The position numbers were made by a program, and so were the translations under genes. The notes below the pieces were generated by a model. It saw nothing but the letters and a program-made list of their open reading frames with translations. It was not told where the DNA came from and did not search any database. Shown here in pieces: positions 12,601 to 23,868 of a stretch of 64,000 nt of DNA. The stretch is from Liolophura sinensis. Taxonomy: Eukaryota > Mollusca > Polyplacophora > Chitonida > Chitonidae. Numbering within the stretch: position 1 is the first letter of the stretch; the number at the start of each line of letters is the position of its first letter. Where the stretch lies: the NCBI RefSeq assembly GCF_032854445.1, contig NC_088302.1:53536046-53600045 (forward strand), read 5' to 3'.

Positions 12601-15600
12601 TCAATGTAATGTCAATGTGCTGCTGTCGGCACATGTGTAGGTACCTATTGCAGTCATCTTGAAAGGGTGGTATGTTGACAGATGAATGATATTTTGATTT
12701 AATACAAAACTTAATCACCATCACTCCTGATGACATGTATCCTCCAACATCCATCTAAATTTTTGCCTGCCAGCCTGATATTTGAAATACTTCTTATTTT
12801 TTGTTGAATGTGAATTTTGGCAAGTAAGGGCATTTGGAATCGCATTTTTTTGTAATGAGTTTTTTAACAAGTTTTTTTTGTGTGACTCCAAAAATATATG
12901 AGAAATATTTCCTTGTTGTAACAATTCTGAAATTGTCAGTGGCACCAGCAAGCGATGCCAGAGTCTACAAGTAGGTTTGAACCAGGACTTTGAACTTCAG
13001 TCATCAGGTGGTTAAGTTGATGCATGCTTTAATGTCTAAGGTCTACCTGTATGTACATGTAGATATACATCAATGTGGTCAAGGTGGTAATAAATGACAA
13101 GTAGAAACTTGTTTGCAGGTTTGGACTTTGACAAGTACATTCTGATAATGATACAACAGGTGTATTTGTGTCATGTGGTATATAAATCCAGAATTTCTTT
13201 TCTGCAGCTTGCTGATATCAGCATTTGTAGTCCGTGCTGTTTTCTCTCACTGAGTTCAACACAAAATGTTCATTCTTCTATGGAAAAACCAGACTTATAT
13301 TCAAATTACATCGTTGACTGAAAGACACAGCGATAAGAATCAGTTGTCTTGTGTAATATCATCCATTCTGACCTCTTTTGGAATTTTTTGTATTCAGGAA
13401 TGAGCCTGATAAACTGAACTGTCAGAGAGAGGAAGCCACTATACTGGGATACACAATATAAAGAGGTTTAATGCCCTGTGTAGTTGTATTATGAAGAGAC
13501 TCCAAAATGGAAATGGTGACAAGCCAAAATATTCACTAATAGCCAAATTTTTCTGCCTATTTCTCCTTAGGGTGAACATAAGGTTGGTTTATATATATAT
13601 ACCTGGTTTTTGTATGGGTTACAACTGGACTTGCACAACACTTGTATTCACACCAGAAATTCACTAGCCATGAACAGTTGTGTAGTGGACTTGTGATATC
13701 ACCGCTGGAGTTTAGGAAGCACATTTGTATCATGTATATTGTATAAAATGGTACATGGTATGTTGAGGGACTTTCTTGGTTGGTATAGCTGGTACATTCT
13801 ACAATCCTGTGTGTATATAAGTACTTAAATGAAAATATTTCAAGTTTTGACAAATCACTGTCAGTCACTGTTAAATACCAGCAAAATATGATTTATAGGC
13901 CTACAGTACACTCTTACATTGTTGTACATTTTATTTCATTGTTAGAAAAAAGATTTAAAAAAAAATACTAATATACTTGTAGACAAAGATATTGAAATTA
14001 TAGGCTACTTTGGAAGCCATCTCATTTTCAAAGTGTCAAAAATTTCCAAGAACAGAATTGTAATGTTTCTTTGATCAAGTCTTTCAGTGAGGAATTCAGG
14101 TGTGTGTAATTGTTCAGGTGAAGGATACATCACCTGATGTACACAGCGGGTTTGTTTTTACTTTAAATGCACAGCCAAATATATGGGTTAAATATAGATG
14201 CACCAGCTTGACTTTATAAACCAGAGGATTTCATACCCTAATGTTTCTAACAATTGCCCATGAAGTGGGTAAATGACATAAACATGCCAGAAAAATGTGC
14301 TCCATAGTTCCTTTCACAGAATTTCATAATTAAAGTGTTTTAATATGGTTTTTAAAATAGTTTTAATACATGTAGAACTAATTGCTTTGTTAGAATTTTT
14401 AGCTATTGTAGGTGCTGTGCAAAGGAAATTGCTCAAAAAGCTTTGCTCTTAACAACTATATTGAAGTGTGAAATGCTAAGATGTGAAATTTGTCCACTGT
14501 CTTTTGCCTTCATCACTAATCAAAAGATACCTTGCCGAGTTTGTCAAAAGAATGTTTTTAAAAGGTGATAATTACTTTCACTGGAAATGAATGTTGGTAA
14601 TCATGTTTTCTCTCCGGTGTATGAACCTTACAATTAAAGAGTTTAATTTAATTGAGAATTTCCTCTCTTAACTTTGAGCACGATGAACATGAACAGCCAT
14701 TGTTTCCTTGGTGGTTGGTTAGTGCGGAGGAGGGAAAGTTCAAAATGAAGAATTCTGGAATTCTATGATCCACATAATGTTTCTTAAATCTGTAATTTTT
14801 TAATGTGTTTGGAAGTGCTGAAGTAAATTACATTTTTTTTTTTCATTTTTTGTTCTGTCCTAAAATAACTTTCATTAGCCAATTAGCTGAATTGTCAGCC
14901 AATTCAATCATCACAGCTGGTTTCCCAATGAATCTTCAATTTAACATAGAGTTATTTCAGTCCTTAAGAACTGTCAACCCAGGTACATGTACTTAAGCAA
15001 ATCAAATAATTAAGTAAAATTTCACTCATTTTGTACATGAAAAACAGGAGTTGCCCTTTTCAAAATAGTAGTCTACCATGATTTAAAGTTTTAAGTTTTC
15101 TATATAAGTGGTGCAGAGTTCTGTTTTACCAAGTAACTTCAAAGTGATAGTTATCTCAGTATGAAATTTTGCGACAAGATGTGGTCATGTTTGTATGATG
15201 CTTAAAAACCATACTGCTAACTAGTTATGCTCATAATCCAGGTAGGTATTGTCAGTGCAATTTCTCCAACTTTCTGAACCATTGTATGGATACAGGAAGT
15301 TGGGTCTCCCAAAATAATTCTGCCTTGACTAAACTTCATTTTGTTCTGTGATATCCCAAAGCACAGGAAGATGTTAATGTGGTGTTGGTGTTCTTATTTG
15401 CCTCCAGGAAGAAAAGAAATCCTTCAAAGAGAAGTTACAGGCCATCCAAGAGGTGTGTTTGCAAGTACAACAAGGAATGGACATGGTGGCTTCCATGGGA
15501 GAGAGGGTCAAAAAGTCAGTACTTATGCCTACTTACTGAGATACCACAATTCCTAAGTTATTTACACAGGCTATTCCTAAACAAAGTGAAAAGAGTAATA

Positions 15601-18357
15601 TGTATGAAAAAGTGCTGGTAAATGATAAAAACAAACTGCCAAAAAAAAAAACAAATTGTTGTATTATTTAGATGTGTAATTGTATGAGATTGCCAGTGAT
15701 CAACTGGAAGTTTAATTTTAGCTTAGAAGGAACCAGACCAGATACTGACTGTAAAATGGAATGAATGAATGATTATGGCACAGTGCCATTTAGGCGATAT
15801 TTCAGCCATATTGCAACAAAAATATTGAGTATGTTAAAATGACCTTTCTTGTTACAGCACGTTTAACTGGACGGTGCCGTGGCTGTCCATGCTGGCTGTA
15901 ATCGCCTTGTCGGCTGGCACTTTGGTCCTCTACTTCATTCCACTGAGATACCTCATCATGGCCTTTGGTAAGCTTTTCTCTCTCTATATTCAGAGTGTAA
16001 CCAGACTATGGTGTCCTCATCCAACCACTGTGATTTAACCAGAGTTTGGTTTCCTTGTCCACCCACTGCGATGTAACCAAAGTTTTAGTGTCCATATCTA
16101 TACAGTACAGAGTTATCACACTTTGTCTTAAATATAAACACTCTACAGTGTTGCATGGTTTGGTCGATACATTGACACATTAAGTGTAACCATGCTTTGT
16201 TTTCCATATTTAATCTGCCATAACAAGCATACAAAATGCTATCACCAGCTTTATCATTCATTTTCTTTTCAGTTATCGTAGTACATTAGTGAGTAAACTT
16301 GGGCTATAGGATGAAAAATTGAAAAGAAACCTGTTCATGGATATGCATGTGCTGTCGTTCATGTATTAAAAGTTTCTTGTTTTGTATAAATGTATATAAA
16401 AACATTACTAGTGTCTTCCATCTGTTTTGTGTGTTCCAGGTATTAACAAGTTTACAAAGAAGTTACGTGCTCCTAATGCTATTCCCAATAATGAACTGAT
16501 GGACTTCCTGTCACGTGTTCCGTCTGACAGTGAATTGGTAAGGTTACAGTGCTGTCTAATACAGACAAGAGACATGGTGGCCAAATATGGACGTAAAACC
16601 CTACAATGGCGAGCCTCCAGATTATTGTGGATTATGGCCCTGGCCCTGGCCCCAATGGCGAGCCTCTGGGCTCTTGTGGATTATGGCCCTGGCCCCAATG
16701 GCGAGCCTCCAGATTATTGTGGATTATGGCCCTGGCCCCAATGGCGAGCCTCCGGATTATTGTGGATTATGGCCCTGGCCCCGGGATCACGATGCAAGCT
16801 TAGTCTTACCCTAATCCTTCGACCTTTTCATATATTTGCAAGGTGTTTATTAAAGCCTATTCTGAAGGCATTATTCTGTGTAGGCTGATAAAATCAAATC
16901 CAACTAATTCAGTTTTGTCTCCAAAATTATGTGTATAAACTGCACTGAAAGTTGCTATTTCATACGTGAAAAGGTTGAGGAATATTCGGGTAAGCCAAAA
17001 TTTCAGTCCTTTAATTTGGTATGTTCCCTTCCATTATTTTAGCTGAAATTTGGTGTACAATAATTTACCTAGAATTTACATTGTGACTATTTTGTCCTTG
17101 TTGCATAAGAAATAACAGTCTTAAGGTGATTTGAGATGGCTTGTGATCCCAGGGCCTAATATGATTGTGATATTCACTCTCTATCGGTGCCATGGAAGCT
17201 TCCCATGATCAAAACTTCAAATGATGGTACCACAACCAAGACTTTTAACTTTCATCTTTCTTTTTTGGGGCAGTTAGTGCCCTTACAAATTCCATTTAAT
17301 GAGCCATCGTTGACATGGCACTTAATGTTGTGAAACACACATGTGCAAGAGCACTCTTTCTGGTTGTGATTCTTGGTCATTCAACACAGCTGGGCGCTGG
17401 AGGTGTGAGCAGTGTGTTCACAGGATTGTACATACCCGTGACAAGACCAATTAACACACTCACGCTTCACTTAACATGCAACTGTTAGCTCTAGTAGAAT
17501 GGCGACACAGCTCCTGCTTAAATGCACATCTCACACATGGTGTGCTTAGTGAGTCCTGTCAAAACGTTTCGGTGAGCAACAAAATGTTAGCACTAGTACC
17601 ATCTCTGCATTTTTCTAGCAGAATGCAGGCAAGAGTATGTCTTCCCAAAACAGGCAGATTAAGGTTAGACGGTGGACCACCAACAAATAGGCCAACATGG
17701 ATAAGCATGTACGTCTTTCAAAACATCACCAAGTGATGAATAGGTGTCTAGGCTAAAGTAAATAAATACCCATATGTGTTTTAGAAGCTAATTTACAAAT
17801 ATAGATACAGCACTTCACTGCTCCGACTTACTGTTAGGTCAGTCTGTTGAGAGACGTCACTGGGTTAAACTATTTTAGAAATGCCAGAGGAACTATATGT
17901 GATAATTTCCTCCCTGCCCGTATGTGGGAAGGTCTGCCATCAAGCTGCATCAGGGTTCTGCCCAGTTTGCTACCACCATAATGCTGGATGCAGCCATTCA
18001 GGTGAAATATTCTGGAGTATGGCATAAAACACCAATCAAATAAATCAGATATATGGGATAAATAATTGATCGCACTCAGCATAAAATTATTGTGGCTGTT
18101 GGTATGTGGGGAGAAAATATGAATTCATATGAACCTCATTTCAAATGATATCTGAGGAAATTAAAAGGGAAAATCCATGTATAGTTCCTCTCATTGTTTT
18201 GGCTAAATTTGAAAAATGTGTAACTCTCTTGAAGGCACTCCCGTTATGGCAGTATTTCTTGAAAGCTAATGTCTCTCTGTTCTTGTTTCAGGTTCAGTTC
18301 AGAGAGTTGCGCCCTGACATGGCCCTCATCTCAGGAAAGACGAAAAAGAAAATCTGA
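651..18357 (+). CDS. MCTP: MCTP: multiple C2 and transmembrane domain protein (5' part missing)
   Basis: Coding exons read from GT/AG junctions and a continuous frame: 651-827, 1129-1259, 4231-4417, 5241-5295, 5937-6078, 6679-6781, 7194-7295, 8021-8095, 8229-8348, 8929-9054, 10396-10443, 15408-15514, 15858-15967, 16440-16537, 18292-18357 (TGA stop). Without optional microexons this gives 548 residues. Domains, counted from the first residue seen: a C2 domain about 19-150 ([15 protein letters not shown], then [13 protein letters not shown]), a further C2 about 170-300 ([11 protein letters not shown], then [14 protein letters not shown]), an acidic linker, and two membrane segments at about 360-400 and 461-492 ([16 protein letters not shown]). 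The Asp residues of the Ca2+ loops are present. The tail after the last membrane segment, [18 protein letters not shown], is typical of MCTPs. In the family these are Ca2+-sensing proteins of ER, endosomal or synaptic vesicle membranes. Full-length proteins carry three C2 domains, so the first and the start codon lie before the window. Family call is firm; paralogue is not decided. Confidence 0.95.
2138..2405 (-). mobile_element. Family-1 SINE, diverged, near full length
   Basis: Tail complement TTTATTTATTTATTTGATTG, AAGAATATTTCACTTATACG, then GAGGAAGCCAGCATGAGCTG and CTGGGTCATTGCGCCATGCT near the head. Diverged and without obvious target-site duplication, so probably old. Confidence 0.75.
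3418..4080 (+). repeat. Minisatellite, about 60-bp unit, about 11 copies
   Basis: Units begin AGGTGCTTCAGGTGCACA and contain TCCTCTGGAGTCTCTGG and TTGTCAAACACAACTAAT. Units vary in length by loss of inner blocks. It lies in the MCTP intron before the exon at 4231. Confidence 0.9.
4645..5065 (+). repeat. Minisatellite, about 22-bp unit, about 18 copies
   Basis: Unit TACACATATTTTGTCTGCAG plus TC, with variants such as CTTTGTCTACAGGCTGCACA. Each TTTTGTCTGCAG block looks like a splice acceptor. The array ends 175 bp before the true acceptor TTAACGTCTACAG of the exon at 5241. Confidence 0.9.
6908..7112 (-). mobile_element. tRNA-derived SINE-like fragment of another family
   Basis: Begins TTTATTTATTTTGATTGGGA and, read on the minus strand, contains GGTTGCCAGTTCAAATCCCA, a good box-B-like element. 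Different from family 1 in its body. Lies in an MCTP intron. Confidence 0.5.
8690..8928 (+). repeat. 74-bp tandem repeat that duplicates the acceptor and start of MCTP exon 10
   Basis: Three extra copies of the acceptor plus first exon bases (AG ends at 8700, 8780 and 8854) precede the true acceptor, whose AG ends at 8928. Spacing of the last three is exactly 74. Copies read CAGGTTTTCCTGGTCATTGT against the true CAGGTTTTCCTGATCATCGT. Confidence 0.9.
9129..10020. mobile_element. Candidate non-autonomous DNA element, 892 bp, with 23-bp terminal inverted repeats
   Basis: The left end TATGAGAGATGCAC is matched by GTGCATCTCTCATA at the right end, and the match extends with mismatches to about 23 bp. 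The inside has no transposase. It carries a short direct repeat with GGTTAGAACCCTGG (about 9200-9270) and an 11-bp hairpin at 9368-9397. No clear target-site duplication seen. Confidence 0.55.
10396..10443 (+). other. MCTP: MCTP acidic 48-nt exon
   Basis: A 16-codon exon between a TTTTAG acceptor and a GTAATA donor, phase 0 on both sides. It reads [16 protein letters not shown], an acidic stretch like the one that lies between the two membrane segments of other MCTPs. Because it is symmetric it can be skipped without changing frame. It sits alone in a 6.3-kb gap between the exons ending at 9054 and starting at 15408. Confidence 0.75.
10983..10991 (+). other. MCTP: Candidate 9-nt microexon of MCTP (PKK)
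   Basis: The nine bases CCAAAGAAG are bounded by AG (10981-10982) and GTAAAC, and keep frame (Pro-Lys-Lys) between the acidic exon and later exons. The upstream tract has weak pyrimidine content. The call rests on splice-site fit and on reading frame only, so it is tentative. Confidence 0.35.
11315..11338 (+). other. MCTP: Candidate alternative terminal exon of MCTP (PVKKKTF-stop)
   Basis: After a pyrimidine-rich TTTTCATTTATAG acceptor the frame continues as PVKKKTF and ends at TGA (11336-11338). An AATAAA polyadenylation hexamer follows within six bases, at 11344-11349. If used, it would give an MCTP that stops after the first membrane segment and acidic linker. An equally possible explanation is chance, since A/T-rich introns often contain AATAAA. 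Confidence 0.25.
11893..11919 (+). other. MCTP: Candidate 27-nt microexon of MCTP (RRQSVQKPV)
   Basis: Nine codons between TTTGTTAG and GTAAAG, phase 0 on both sides, reading [10 protein letters not shown] pyrimidine-rich tract precedes it. The RRQS motif has the form of a basophilic kinase (PKA-type) site. It would extend the acidic linker between the two membrane segments. Symmetric phase makes it a good cassette exon, but only cDNA can confirm it. Confidence 0.45.
16602..16784 (+). repeat. Tandem repeat, about 43-bp unit, four copies
   Basis: Units CAATGGCGAGCCTCCAGATT followed by ATTGTGGATTATGGCCCTGG. Lies in the last MCTP intron. Because 43 is not a multiple of three, overlapping frames stay open across it; these are not genes. 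Confidence 0.9.
17910..18050 (+). mobile_element. Family-1 SINE, 5'-truncated
   Basis: GTGGGAAGGTCTG, ACCACCATAATGCTGG, GTGAAATATTCTGGAGTATG and AAAACACCAATCAAATAAAT. Lies in the last MCTP intron, about 240 bp before the terminal exon. Confidence 0.8.
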
Positions 18358-18618
18358 AGCCCTTTGTGTAAGGAGACATGACCATGGGATGAGCAATTCA
18401 GAGGTCCTCCGGAGACTTGACTGACTAAACATCTTCTTGCTAACTATGCTCAGTTTTGTGTGATACGTCATGATGGATGCTCAACTTGTCACTTTGACTG
18501 ATGCCTGATTGTGGCTGCTATGTGAATAGGACATGAAACTAATCCAAGTGCTCATTAGCAGTCTTTTAGAAACTTGTTATGATTTTGAAAGAGAGAATGT
18601 TGAACAGCACCATTTTGG

Positions 18619-18624
18619 AATAAA
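18619..18624 (+). other. Polyadenylation signal AATAAA, MCTP
   Basis: First canonical hexamer after the MCTP stop codon at 18357. Alternative sites further downstream are possible, since the region is A/T-rich. Confidence 0.5.
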
Positions 18625-21447
18625 GGATGGTTTGATGATGAAAGCTAATCTTTGAGTGTGTGAAAAATGTCAGGCTTGAAGGGTTTTTTTCTGGAATCTT
18701 GTTCTTCTCAGAATAGATTTACATAATTGTTTTATTATCAAATCAGCTATATGTACATGTTTTTGGAATCTCCATGGCAGCTGGTCTGAGTAATTTACAT
18801 TCTATAGGCATATTGTATACATACTTTTTATCATAATGAATTATCCAACTTTGTAATTACTGTATTTATTTTGTTCTGGTATATCACAGTTCAGATATTT
18901 GAGTTTTGTGCAACCTTTAAGTTAATAGGGTAGCTGGGATCACAGTTGACGACCTGATAGTAAAGATTTTTTAAAACATGTAAATACATGTTTTTATTGC
19001 TTATTTACCTTGACTTCCAGTAATCTAACACTCGGTTCCTATTCCTATTTTGGTAAACAAAGACATTTTTAATCATATTTCTGGTCTCAGATGAGAGATT
19101 TTATAGAGAAGTGTAGTGGTATGTCCTCAGTCCTATAGTACCGGCATTCGGTCTTCTGACATACCGTCAGGGTGCGATGCAAACTTTAAACCAGGTGCCT
19201 TACATGCTATTCACGTCTCAAATTTGAAGGTTTCATCAGATGCTGGGCATAATTTATTCTTTTTTTGTCAGTGATTTTACCGTAGATCACTATATGATCG
19301 TGTGTTTCACTGACCTAGTGACAAGCGTGCAATATATTAATAATTTTTGTCATTCCAATTCACCATTCAGAGTGTTTGTTTTTGTCATAGAGTGTCCTCA
19401 TTATTATTAAGGGTAAAAAGGTGTGTGAGAAAAGATTTGGTGCTGGTTTCTGTGTAATGCATTTTTGTGAAAATGTTATGACTTTGATTTCTAATTAAAT
19501 TTTAAATTTGTAATTATGAATTTTGTTACTGCCATATCTCACTGAACTGGTTTCTATGTGGTTGTTTATTACAAAGAAAGCAGAACACATGCCTGTACAT
19601 GCACTGACTACTGTTCACAGAACTAACTGGCAATTTTTTTTTCAAGTGAACTGATCATTTTCAAAATTAATTCTAAAAATGCAATTTTTTACTTTAAGGT
19701 GGTCGCAGCTCTATTTTGTAGTCTTTTATGTTGTTAAGAATTTAGAAGTGAAATAATTGTAAAATTCAATGATCATGACCAGTTTTAGTTCAAACAATTT
19801 TTAAAACTTAAATTCATGTACTTTTCCTGTTGAATGAATTGTAATATGTAGAATTACTAAATGTCATTCTAAGAACAGTCATTCTTTTCTGTGTCTGTTT
19901 CATTGTAAAAGTCATAAAGCCCAGTTTGGCTTTAACCATAATCCTCAGCTGTTCTTCCTTTATCCACAATGACCAATAGTCATTCCATATTTTGTACAGT
20001 TTACGGAAAAAAAGTTTTAACGAAAAATCATTGGTATGGATCCTGATTTTCTTTTAGAAAGGTATTACTTTCTTAGAAGCTCAGTACAAAATACTGGGTT
20101 TGAATGAGAGTAAACATTTCGCATTTATTTTAACTTTGTCTCCTATCCACCATAAAACCATAGAACTTTCGCGCTTGTGTGTTGTATTTGAACCAAGAAA
20201 TAACTATGCATATCATTCTGTGATTCCTTTGTTTGAACAAAGCCAGCTTTGGTAAATCCCTAGTGAACGAATGTACACCGCTTATGTGTATTGATACTGA
20301 GGAATTGGAATATTAACCGTGTACATATGATAGCAACTGTCCAGTTACCTGTAACAATTCTCGTCAACCTTTTTCTCACTGAGATCATTACTACTGACAT
20401 AACAGATAGAACTTGTGTAATTCCAAGCTTTCACCTGATATAATAGCTTTCACACACCTCTCCAAACGGAGCTGCAAAGCTTTTAAAGGCATCTTTTACA
20501 ACAGGTGGTGTAGCTTCAAATATTATTGTAGCTGTGGTTAGGTAAAAATCCATTGCTCAGAAGTTTGGGTTCATTATTACAGGTATCTGGTTCTTGTCAG
20601 ACTACGTTCAAAATAATCTAATTTTCTACCATTTTCCCAATGAAATTTTTATAAAAAGTTTATGAAATCGATGCACAAATGGGATTAAAAGGTGATTATT
20701 CAACAAAGAGATTTGATCTTTTGTTGTGTTATTTTGTTCTGTTATTTTCAGTGTATATAGGCTGTTAGTTCGAATGATTGATCATTCAGATAGAGTGTGA
20801 TTCAGGTGTCTTGTATGGCCTCGGATTGTTATTGATGATGCCATTTACCAGATCTAGATCAAAGCAGCTAATCATGCATGGTCACAGTAATTTGCTTACC
20901 AGTGTGCTTGTGCAGAGGATTTCAGTGTACATCTGATAGGCAGTGGACTAACCGTGGAAGTGCAAATTTGTGTATAGATAGTTTACATGATCTATAGTGT
21001 CAGGTAGTGCCCAAGTCTGAATAGCACCTGGCAGAAGTGCCACCAATCTAGACGGAACCAAGTACATGTCAATGCAGATGAAATGGAGTGCCTATGTCTG
21101 ACGTGCCTCCAATCTAGAAAACTATCAAAAAAGCCCTGAAAGTAAACAACAGCCAGTCCTAAGGGACGCTAGTTTATTTTGTACACAGTAGCCAGTTTGA
21201 CGTTCCGCCATGCAATCCAGAAAACAGGAAGTTCAAAGTACCGTTAATCCAGAGAATAGCCGGTCCCAATAGTATCTCTTGAATCAGCCACGGCTAAGGG
21301 GTAGTTAATCAAAAGGGTTGCATGCCAATCTAAGAGCCGCTAAGCTAGATTTTAACCAACCTGATGGGCCGCCAATACCGAAGACTGCCCCCGAAGAGCT
21401 ACCAATATAAAGGACAGATACATAGTATAGATTCTTCCACCTTGCAA

Positions 21448-21634
21448 GCCCGATAAGGCCATCATACTGTCGTACTGCTGTTCCGGCGATGGCACGACCA
21501 TGCGAAACGATGGCTTGATGACACGAGGAGATGGCACGATACTATCGTTTGCCGCATCGTTCCATCGCATCGTGTCATCGCTTCACATCATCGTACCATC
21601 CCTTCGTGCCATCGCCCCATAGCCTTATCGGGGC
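21448..21634. mobile_element. Foldback element with CGATG-rich arms
   Basis: GCCCGATAAGGCCAT at the left is matched by the inverted ATAGCCTTATCGGGGC at the right. Between them are many words such as CGATGGCACGA and their complements (TCGTGCCATCG), so the two halves can pair over much of their length. A family-1 SINE-like tail follows at about 21670-21710. A similar patch is at 50696-50815. Confidence 0.6.
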
Positions 21635-22521
21635 TCTATGCTCCACCCATATATCTGACAATACTATTATATTAAAGTGAAATATTCTTTAGTGCGGTTT
21701 AAAACACCAATTAGTAGTTTAGACACTCGTTCAAATGATCGTGCTATGAGTTCACGTTTCATGCAGTCAGATTTTATTGCATGGTCTTAAGTGCCATCCG
21801 GTACCATGAATACCGTGTAGTACTGTTACGATGTAAATGAAGACTATCTGCAATATGGATATCACAGAGTTGTCTTTCGCACTTGAACTGAGTGGAAATG
21901 CACAAACCGTAATGGAAACAGTCCCTTTGTGTGATGGGATGTAAGGAGTGGGTCGTTGACAAGTGGTGCAGAAAGGACTTGTCTTTAACTGCTAAGAGGC
22001 GGGGATTTATTTCCGGCCTTGGACTGATAATTTGTAGATTCTCTCGTTTTCAGCAAACTAGTGACTAGAAAACTACAACTCTTGCGTGACCGTCTACACA
22101 GCCTGACCGTCAACGTCCTTCTATCCATAAAAATAGCCGTCCTCGTATATAAATGAAAAATTCTTGTTTGTGGCGTTAAACAACAATCATGGAACCAGGC
22201 ATGTAGATAATGAATCTGGTGCAATAACCATTATATCTAGGTTGACTCTGACAACAATGACAAACGACCTTGAACCGTAACCGATGACCATGTGTAACGT
22301 CAGATGAAGATACTGATGATATATAATAACAGACAACCTTGGATGTTTTAACAGATATTTCAGGACAAATAGAGATTGCATTGAATAGTAACAATTGACT
22401 TGGGGCAATAACAGATGACTATTTCAAACGACCTTGGGCAGTAAAAGGTGACTATTATAGGGGACAATTGCAGATGACGTTGGATAGTAACAGATGGCTC
22501 GTCGCAACAATAGATGACTGG

Positions 22522-22856
22522 ATAGTGAGTGAGTGAGTGCTTGGGGTTTAACGTCGTACTTAACAATTTTTCAGTCATATGACGATGAAGGAGGACTTAG
22601 AGTGCATGTCCTATTGTCACAGGACGGATTTCAACCGCTATTTTATCCAGTGCTGCTTTACAAAGATGACTTACCGAAGGCAAATAAGCTGACCCGCCCG
22701 AGCCATTGTACTGATACGGGTCAACCAGTCGTTGCACTATCCCCTTAGTGCTGAACGTCAAGCGAGGAAGTTACAACTTCCTCTCTTAAGGTCTTAGGTG
22801 TGGATTGACCCTGGATCTGTCGACCTCGAAGAAGCTCTACCAAGTGAGCTATTGGA
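22522..22856 (-). mobile_element. Family-2 tRNA-derived SINE, near full length
   Basis: Reverse orientation: GTGAGTGAGTGAGTGCTTGG tail, TTTAACGTCGTACTTAACAA, TTTTTCAGTCATATGACGAT, GATACGGGTCAACCAGTCGT, then a head that on the minus strand reads TAGCTCACTTGGTAGAGC (box A) and GGGTCAATCC (box B). Confidence 0.85.
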
Positions 22857-23868
22857 TAATAACAGATGACGGCGCAATAACCATGAGGAGTCATGTAAAA
22901 CACATATATGTTGGTATTGTAGTTATGATAAACTTGACACCATTAAATCTGCATCTCCTTCATCACATAAATGAAGCACCATTGAGAATGGCGTTAAAGA
23001 CTAATCAATCAATCAATTACACATTCAAATATTGACAGACATTGCAGCAAGTGGTGGTCACTTTAATTACAACATTTGAAAATTTGATATATGTACCGAA
23101 CTTACGGCCTTAAAGGGAATTGTAGGTGTATAGTTTGTCCTCAGGCTATGACGGCTTAACCAACAATCTTGGAACCAACAGCTGGTAGGGCCTTATACAC
23201 AGGACGCAAGTTAATCAACAAGGGGGAGGGGGGGGGGGGGAGAGGGGGTGTTGCCAACTTGATAACAGATGAACTACCGGAACATATAGATGTATATATG
23301 TATAGGAATGATTCTTATTAATATACAACTTCACCTGACTAAATACACGGCTTTGGCTGCCAAACATTTTAGAGAGAGATTCTCTTCGGTTTTATAAATA
23401 ACGCGAAGTAAGAAAGTACTAAAAATTACGTTAAGAAGTTTGAAATTCCTTATTTTTTCGAGATCAGATACGGCTGAGTAATGACGGCTTTGAAAGGGAC
23501 AGTGAAAATACTTTGCTAAAGACGCTCTCCAAAGCCTCAGCTTTTAAACTCGGAGCTAGAGTGTTAAAATTGGCATCATAACTACTAAGTTCGGGCCACT
23601 GACTTTTAATGTTTTACATTTTTGGTCAGTTTTACGGCTCCGCACTCTTTTAGACCGCACGTCTAAAGGCGCCAAATAAGTTTGAATGGCTCAAAACTCC
23701 TCTCGGAGATGCCTTCCGATTAGCGTCGATTAGAGTTATCCCCCTTTATCGTAAATCTTCTGATGTAAAGGACATTTTATACGAAGTCGTCTAGCGTACG
23801 ACGATGGTTTTTGAAGTTGAAATAGTGTGGAATAGAATGGAATAGTCTGTTTAAACTCCGTACAAATC

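Larger units (their letters stand above)
18358..23868. other. MCTP 3' UTR and MCTP-Cactin intergenic region
   Basis: No further coding exon is visible. The first part is A/T-rich 3' UTR with an AATAAA at 18619-18624, about 260 bases past the stop. Further on come a foldback element (21448-21634), a SINE tail (about 21670-21710), a family-2 SINE (22522-22856) and a G-run at about 23224-23250. The Cactin promoter should lie just before 23869; I see no clear TATA box. The many short open frames here have no recognisable family. Confidence 0.6.

Noticed and set aside
16427-16888. 153-codon open frame
   Set aside because: Its first part is the true MCTP exon 16440-16537; the rest is the 43-bp repeat read past the donor.
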